Assembly: GCA_016936335.1 (NCBI GenBank) | Contig: JAFGXZ010000077.1 | Span: 1-8,655 of the forward strand | Length of the DNA: 8,655 nucleotides | From: Fidelibacterota bacterium | GTDB lineage: Bacteria; Fidelibacterota; UBA2242 | Direction: 5' to 3' | Part shown: positions 5,288 to 8,655 of the stretch, piece by piece | Layout of the letters: each line of letters begins with the position of its first letter | How positions within the stretch are numbered: position 1 is the first letter of the stretch | Translations under genes and position numbers: made by a program | Notes under the pieces: generated by a model | The model's input: only the letters and a program-made list of their open reading frames with translations | What the model was told of the DNA's origin: nothing | Database searches by the model: none

Positions 5288-7357
5288 TTAATCCGAATTA
5301 TCTTCATTGATCAGGGCATACATCGGGACTTCAACACTGAGTGGTCGTTTGGTTCCGGCAGTTACTTCCTGCCAGTTTACTCCGGCCATTTGAAACACTC
5401 TGGATAGCAGCACTGAACAGTTTTTTCCGCCACAGGCACCCATTCCGACCCGGACCTGTTTCAACTGGTTGACGTCCCGAATATTATGTTCTTTAATATA
5501 ATCAATCAGTTCCTGCACCGTTATCATTTCACAATGACAGACAATTCCGTTTTCAGGTATATAATCAAACGAGGGTTCTGAAACGGGTTCAATTACTTCC
5601 GGTGACTGTACCCGGATTCCACTGATTCTGGAACCGTATTTCAATGATGATTTGACATGAATCAAATGAGTTTTGTATTTTTTATTGAACCGGATTTTAA
5701 GAACTTCAGCGTATTCAAGAAATTGTCCGGTCTGATCTGTCACCGGGATCATGTCACCAACATTGAAATCAGGCAGGAATTCATGAGGCAGAATCACTTC
5801 GGCACTGGAATCATCCAGTTTACGGGCCAGGGTGATAGCCAGACCCGGACAGATTAAAACGCATAAACCGCATCCGGTGCAAGCGCCAAGGTAGCGTGGG
5901 ATATCCATGATTGTACCCAGTTTTTCCGCCAGTTGGATAGCACTTACCGGGCAGACCGACGTACAGGGATTACAGGGGATTTCCTCATCGCAGCGAATAA
6001 TCGGCTGAAATGAGTCATCTAATTTGACTGTAACCGGTGGGAAAATAATGCCAGGTTTACTCTTTAAAATTTCAGCCTTCTTGTTCCATTCCGGATTGAT
6101 CTGTATTTCTTTTCCAAGCAGTTTAGCCATTTCCAATCCGGCAATTCGCCCGCCAAACATGGCTGATGAGGCTTCGGCGATTTCGGAAGCATCTCCGGCT
6201 TTTACAACCTTAAAGCCGAAGTTGACCGCCATATCGTAAAATTCATCAACCGGCGTCAGGCCGACAGCAATTAATAAAGTATCGACTTTAAATGTCCTGG
6301 CGGTGTCCAGAATCGGTTGATACAATTTGTCCACCCGGGCGATGGTGATTTTTTCGACCTTACCATCACCTTCAGCCGAAAGAATCGTATGATTCAGATA
6401 GAGTGGAACACCCATACGCTGAATTTTGTCCGCATGAACTTTATATCCGGATGCTTTATCCAGAATATCACAAATTCCGACCACCTGGATACCGGCCTGC
6501 AAGGCATGATAGGCCGCAATTAGTCCCACATTTCCACTGCCAATAATAAATACCCGATCCGATGAACGAATCAGGTCGCGATTAACCAGTGTTTGGAATG
6601 CCCCGGCGCCATAAACTCCAGGGAGATTATTACCGGGAAAGACTAATGATTTCTCACGGGCGCCCGGTGATACGACCAATCCCTTAAAATTAATAATAAC
6701 ATACCGACGATTTTCGACAAATATACCGGCCTTTTGGTCTTTGAAAATGCCTACAACTGAAGAATTGGTATAAATTCCAATGTTCTTATACTGTTCCTGT
6801 TTTTTATCCAGAATTTGGGCGATATCAATACCTCTGGTCCCGGCATAACAATCTTCGATCGAACCGAAAAATTTATGAGTTTGCAGTAATAATTTTCCAC
6901 CAAGGTGCTCCTTATCATCGACCAGGATCACTGAGAAGTCCAGTTTTGCCAGCTCAATAGCGGCTGTCAGGCCGGAAGGTCCGCCACCGATGATCAAGAC
7001 ATCACATTCTTCAATCAATTTCTGATGATTCTCAAGGGGGGAATCGTCTTTGGGGATTTCCGGCAGATGAATTAATGGAAAGATTTCCATGTTTTCCCGC
7101 AATGGCGTTACACAGGACTTTAACGGAAATCCGTTAATAATCAATGTGCAGTGGGAACATTGTCCATTGGCACAAAAAAGTCCCTGGGGTGTATCTCCGC
7201 GGGAGTGAATATTGAAGATATGGATCCCTTTGGCGATGAGTGCGGATGAGACTGCTTCTCCTTCAAAGCCGGTAAATTCTTTACCCTTGAAAAAAAAGCG
7301 GACTTTTTTTCTATTTTCGGGAATTTCCAGGATAGGATGCTGATGGATACGATTCAT
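5288..7357 (-). CDS. Multi-cofactor electron-transfer flavoprotein: [2Fe-2S]-FAD-2x[4Fe-4S]-BFD fusion, alpha subunit of an amine/imino-acid dehydrogenase
   Basis: This 689-residue protein fuses parts that are separate subunits in HCN synthase, opine oxidase and hydroxyproline dehydrogenase. The N-terminal Fer2_4 ferredoxin domain (about 15-100) carries a [2Fe-2S] site, C62-x4-C67-x2-C70-x11-C82. A pyridine nucleotide-disulfide oxidoreductase domain (about 117-415) follows, with GGGPSG at 124-129 for FAD, GSGNVG at 273-278 for a second dinucleotide, and G388-D389-A390. Next come two [4Fe-4S] motifs: a variant one (C456, C462, C465, C469) and a canonical one (C493, C496, C499, C503). After a roughly 80-residue beta-rich linker, a BFD-type [2Fe-2S] domain has C607-x-C609 and C642-x4-C647. 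This chain of clusters is inferred to carry electrons from the partner DAO-type subunit to a ferredoxin, quinone or other acceptor. It is the first gene of the operon. An in-frame TAA at 7399-7397 bounds the start, and no other sensible start codon precedes the ferredoxin domain. Confidence 0.92.
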   Translation of the reverse strand: MNRIHQHPILEIPENRKKVRFFFKGKEFTGFEGEAVSSALIAKGIHIFNIHSRGDTPQGLFCANGQCSHCTLIINGFPLKSCVTPLRENMEIFPLIHLPEIPKDDSPLENHQKLIEECDVLIIGGGPSGLTAAIELAKLDFSVILVDDKEHLGGKLLLQTHKFFGSIEDCYAGTRGIDIAQILDKKQEQYKNIGIYTNSSVVGIFKDQKAGIFVENRRYVIINFKGLVVSPGAREKSLVFPGNNLPGVYGAGAFQTLVNRDLIRSSDRVFIIGSGNVGLIAAYHALQAGIQVVGICDILDKASGYKVHADKIQRMGVPLYLNHTILSAEGDGKVEKITIARVDKLYQPILDTARTFKVDTLLIAVGLTPVDEFYDMAVNFGFKVVKAGDASEIAEASSAMFGGRIAGLEMAKLLGKEIQINPEWNKKAEILKSKPGIIFPPVTVKLDDSFQPIIRCDEEIPCNPCTSVCPVSAIQLAEKLGTIMDIPRYLGACTGCGLCVLICPGLAITLARKLDDSSAEVILPHEFLPDFNVGDMIPVTDQTGQFLEYAEVLKIRFNKKYKTHLIHVKSSLKYGSRISGIRVQSPEVIEPVSEPSFDYIPENGIVCHCEMITVQELIDYIKEHNIRDVNQLKQVRVGMGACGGKNCSVLLSRVFQMAGVNWQEVTAGTKRPLSVEVPMYALINEDNSD

Positions 7358-7359
7358 GG

Positions 7360-7367
7360 CTCCTCTT
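7360..7367 (-). promoter_or_regulatory. Shine-Dalgarno with unusually short spacing for the 689-aa flavoprotein gene
   Basis: AAGAGGAG on the minus strand ends only 2 nt before the ATG at 7357-7355, closer than the usual 5-9 nt. Pairing through AAGAGG alone would give 4 nt. The reading frame has no alternative ATG, GTG or TTG start between the in-frame TAA (7399-7397) and the first ferredoxin-domain residues, so the start call stands despite the spacing. Confidence 0.55.
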
Positions 7368-7381
7368 GATACAGTTCGGTG

Positions 7382-7410
7382 ATCGAAAAATGCCCATTAG
7401 TTTTTGTCAA
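7382..7410 (-). promoter_or_regulatory. Candidate sigma70-like promoter for the seven-gene operon
   Basis: On the minus strand a perfect -35 hexamer, TTGACA (7410-7405), is followed after 17 bp by a weak -10, TTCGAT (7387-7382, 3 of 6 matches to TATAAT). Transcription would start near 7375 and give a leader of roughly 18 nt containing the Shine-Dalgarno. The weak -10 suggests dependence on an activator or a promoter class other than E. coli sigma70. The -35 overlaps that of the divergent promoter. Confidence 0.4.
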
Positions 7411-7433
7411 AAGCTGTGCCAGTAATTTATATT
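7404..7433 (+). promoter_or_regulatory. Candidate sigma70-like promoter for the transglutaminase-like lipoprotein gene
   Basis: On the plus strand TTGTCA (7404-7409, 5 of 6 matches) is followed after an 18-bp spacer by TATATT (7428-7433, 5 of 6 matches). Transcription would begin near 7440, leaving a leader of about 105 nt before the ATG at 7545. The -10 lies inside the 20-bp dyad at 7419-7438, so a protein bound there would block this promoter. Called by eye; no other -35/-10 pair this good was seen in the intergenic region. Confidence 0.45.
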
Positions 7434-7438
7434 ACTGG
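7419..7438. promoter_or_regulatory. Perfect 8-bp-arm dyad, candidate operator
   Basis: CCAGTAAT and ATTACTGG are exact inverted repeats separated by TTAT. The AT-rich arms, the lack of a following T-tract, and its place between divergent genes argue for a transcription factor site rather than a terminator. It covers the -10 of the rightward promoter candidate and lies just upstream of the -35 of the leftward one (centre near -53 from that predicted start), so one dimer could repress one direction and activate the other. A partial half-site (AAAGTAAT, 6 of 8 matches) recurs at 7482-7489, 63 bp away. Confidence 0.5.
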
Positions 7439-7471
7439 TTTCCCGCAGGAATAATGTGATTACAAGTTTTA

Positions 7472-7483
7472 TTTTCATGAAAA
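7472..7483. repeat. 12-bp perfect palindrome TTTTCATGAAAA
   Basis: A short uninterrupted palindrome lies in the AT-rich leader of the lipoprotein gene, about 60 bp before its start codon. It might be a second protein-binding site or chance in AT-rich DNA. No function can be assigned. Confidence 0.3.
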
Positions 7484-7544
7484 AGTAATAAATTTATCCT
7501 ATTAATAAAAGGTGGAATATTAAAAGATGTTGGAGATTCAAGTT

Positions 7545-8655
7545 ATGAGACAGGCTACATTGACTGCTGAAATTCTTTTTATGCTGATTATTTTCACTGG
7601 CCTTTTTTCATGTTCGAAAAAACCATCATATATGGAAATGGTATTAAATGGTGAGTTTAGTGAGGCAAGACAACTAATCAGGCAGGATCTTTCAATGAAT
7701 GATTTCCTGTCTCCAAGTCTCCGAACCGGACTCGAATTGCACCTGGTTCGTATGGATCGGATCGAGAAGGATTTTACACTGACAGAACCGGAAGTGATTG
7801 ACTATGTAAAACAGTATATTCCGAATGTTCGTTCTGAAGATTTGCGGCAATGGGAAGAAACGAATTCGCTTGAGTATAAAATTATTGATGGCCGGAAATG
7901 GTACTTTAAATATGCTCAGTACAACCTGTTTCGTCTGGATCCTGAATTGAAGGCACTTAAGAAAAAGATTGATAATGAACAAGGTGTGAGTTCCGGAGAA
8001 AAGGAGTTTCCTCTTGATAAGCATATTGCTTCCATAATAACCGAAGCAAAAGAAAGTGGTGAAAAATTTGTAAAGCCGATAAAATTACGGATTAAACAGA
8101 GCCTGATCGTGGATGAAAATATGGTACCGGAAGGGAAAACGATTCGCTGCTGGATTCCTTTCCCGCGGGAAATTAATAATCGTCAGACCAATATAGAAAT
8201 ACTTGCAACTGATCCAGCGAACTATCATTTAGCGGATACCACCAATCTACAGCGGACGATCTATTTTGAGAAACCGTCAAACGGTAGCGCGAAAACTGAG
8301 TTTTCAGTGGAGTACACTTACACCGCGCATGGTGTATATGTACCGATTGATCCGGACAAGGTTGTTCCAATCGTTCAGCGGGCTGATCTGAAACCGTATC
8401 TGACAGAACGAGCTTACCATATTGAATTCAGTAACTGCTTGCGAAAATTATCCGAGTCCATCGTAGGTGACGAAAAGAATCCCTATCGAATTGCCCAAAA
8501 ATTGTTTGCCTGGGTTGATACCAATATCACCTGGGCGTCGGCAAGAGAGTATTCCACTTTTTATAATATTCCGGAATATGTTATTGAAAAACGCCATGGC
8601 GATTGTGGGATGCAGACAATCACATTTATGACACTGTGCCGAATGAATGGCATTC
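7545..8655 (+). CDS. Transglutaminase-like lipoprotein, 5' part (gene cut by right window edge)
   Basis: The frame is open from the start to the window end (370 codons) and has no stop. The N-terminus is a lipoprotein signal: a hydrophobic stretch ending in TGLFSC, with Cys23 as the probable lipidation site (the F at -2 is slightly off the usual lipobox), followed by SKK. Residues 24-175 or so are helical and charged, with no family I recognise. From about residue 180 (KLRIKQSLIVDENMVPEGK, then RCWIPFPRE) comes the beta-sandwich that precedes the transglutaminase core in many Bacteroidota-type proteins. The core begins near residue 310, and HGDCGMQTITF carries the catalytic Cys354; the His and Asp of the triad lie beyond the window. 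It may be a peptidase or peptide cross-linking enzyme at the cell envelope. GGAG lies 9 nt before this ATG. An in-frame ATG at 7527 with AAGGTGG upstream is an alternative that adds six residues. It is transcribed divergently from the operon. Confidence 0.85.
   Translation, partial: MRQATLTAEILFMLIIFTGLFSCSKKPSYMEMVLNGEFSEARQLIRQDLSMNDFLSPSLRTGLELHLVRMDRIEKDFTLTEPEVIDYVKQYIPNVRSEDLRQWEETNSLEYKIIDGRKWYFKYAQYNLFRLDPELKALKKKIDNEQGVSSGEKEFPLDKHIASIITEAKESGEKFVKPIKLRIKQSLIVDENMVPEGKTIRCWIPFPREINNRQTNIEILATDPANYHLADTTNLQRTIYFEKPSNGSAKTEFSVEYTYTAHGVYVPIDPDKVVPIVQRADLKPYLTERAYHIEFSNCLRKLSESIVGDEKNPYRIAQKLFAWVDTNITWASAREYSTFYNIPEYVIEKRHGDCGMQTITFMTLCRMNGI

Noticed and set aside
4136..7357. Naming the dehydrogenase pair as hydrogen cyanide synthase (hcnABC) or sarcosine oxidase
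   Set aside because: The fold and motifs are shared by many amine and imino-acid dehydrogenases. The [4Fe-4S] motifs and fusion, together with the neighbours, do not single out either activity.
7419..7438. Dyad read as a rho-independent terminator
   Set aside because: Arms are AT-rich and no T-run follows on either strand. It sits between divergent starts, not after a gene end.
7358..7544. Riboswitch or small RNA in the divergent intergenic region
   Set aside because: At under 190 nt and very AT-rich, it shows no conserved riboswitch-like helices beyond the short dyad. Promoters and operator explain the visible structure better.
7692..8024. Minus-strand 110-codon frame opposite the lipoprotein gene (and another at 8173-8370)
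   Set aside because: The plus strand here encodes a continuous lipoprotein/transglutaminase-like protein. The antisense products have low-complexity, non-protein-like composition and no motif.

Overview
The window looks like part of the chromosome of an anaerobic or microaerophilic, Gram-negative-type bacterium of moderate GC. Three things suggest this: a rubrerythrin gene, an iron-sulfur-rich flavoprotein dehydrogenase, and a secreted transglutaminase-like lipoprotein of a kind common in Bacteroidota and related FCB-type phyla. The lineage is inferred; no rRNA or tRNA gene is present to fix it. Almost all of the sequence is coding. I see no mobile element, CRISPR array or RNA gene.

Seven genes occupy positions 1-7357. 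All are on the minus strand and tightly packed, with gaps of 3, 69, 14, 9, -4 and 12-17 nt, so they probably form one operon read from 7357 towards 1. The order is: (i) a 689-aa multi-cofactor flavoprotein (N-terminal [2Fe-2S], FAD/pyridine-nucleotide domain, two [4Fe-4S] motifs, BFD-type [2Fe-2S]); (ii) a DAO-family FAD oxidoreductase of the sarcosine oxidase beta/HcnC/opine oxidase kind; (iii) a class I (I-gamma) aminotransferase; (iv) a D-2-hydroxyacid dehydrogenase; (v) an EamA/DMT permease; (vi) a TIP30/HTATIP2-like NAD(P)-binding protein; (vii) rubrerythrin, cut by the left edge.

Positions 7358-7544 form a divergent control region. It holds two back-to-back sigma70-like promoter candidates that share their -35 region, and a 20-bp dyad that covers the -10 of the rightward one. 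To the right, on the plus strand, runs an incomplete gene for a transglutaminase-like lipoprotein. It is cut by the window end just after its catalytic-Cys motif.

Working model (inference): the first two proteins form a membrane-independent amine, imino-acid or opine dehydrogenase complex. It would oxidise a secondary amine or D-amino acid to a 2-oxo acid and pass electrons through a chain of Fe-S clusters. The aminotransferase and the 2-hydroxyacid dehydrogenase would then convert the 2-oxo acid by transamination or NADH-dependent reduction, and the EamA permease would move a substrate or product. Rubrerythrin would protect an oxygen-sensitive, peroxide-prone system. The substrate cannot be read from sequence. 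The gene set does not exactly match the HCN synthase, heterotetrameric sarcosine oxidase, octopine/nopaline oxidase or hydroxyproline dehydrogenase operons I know.
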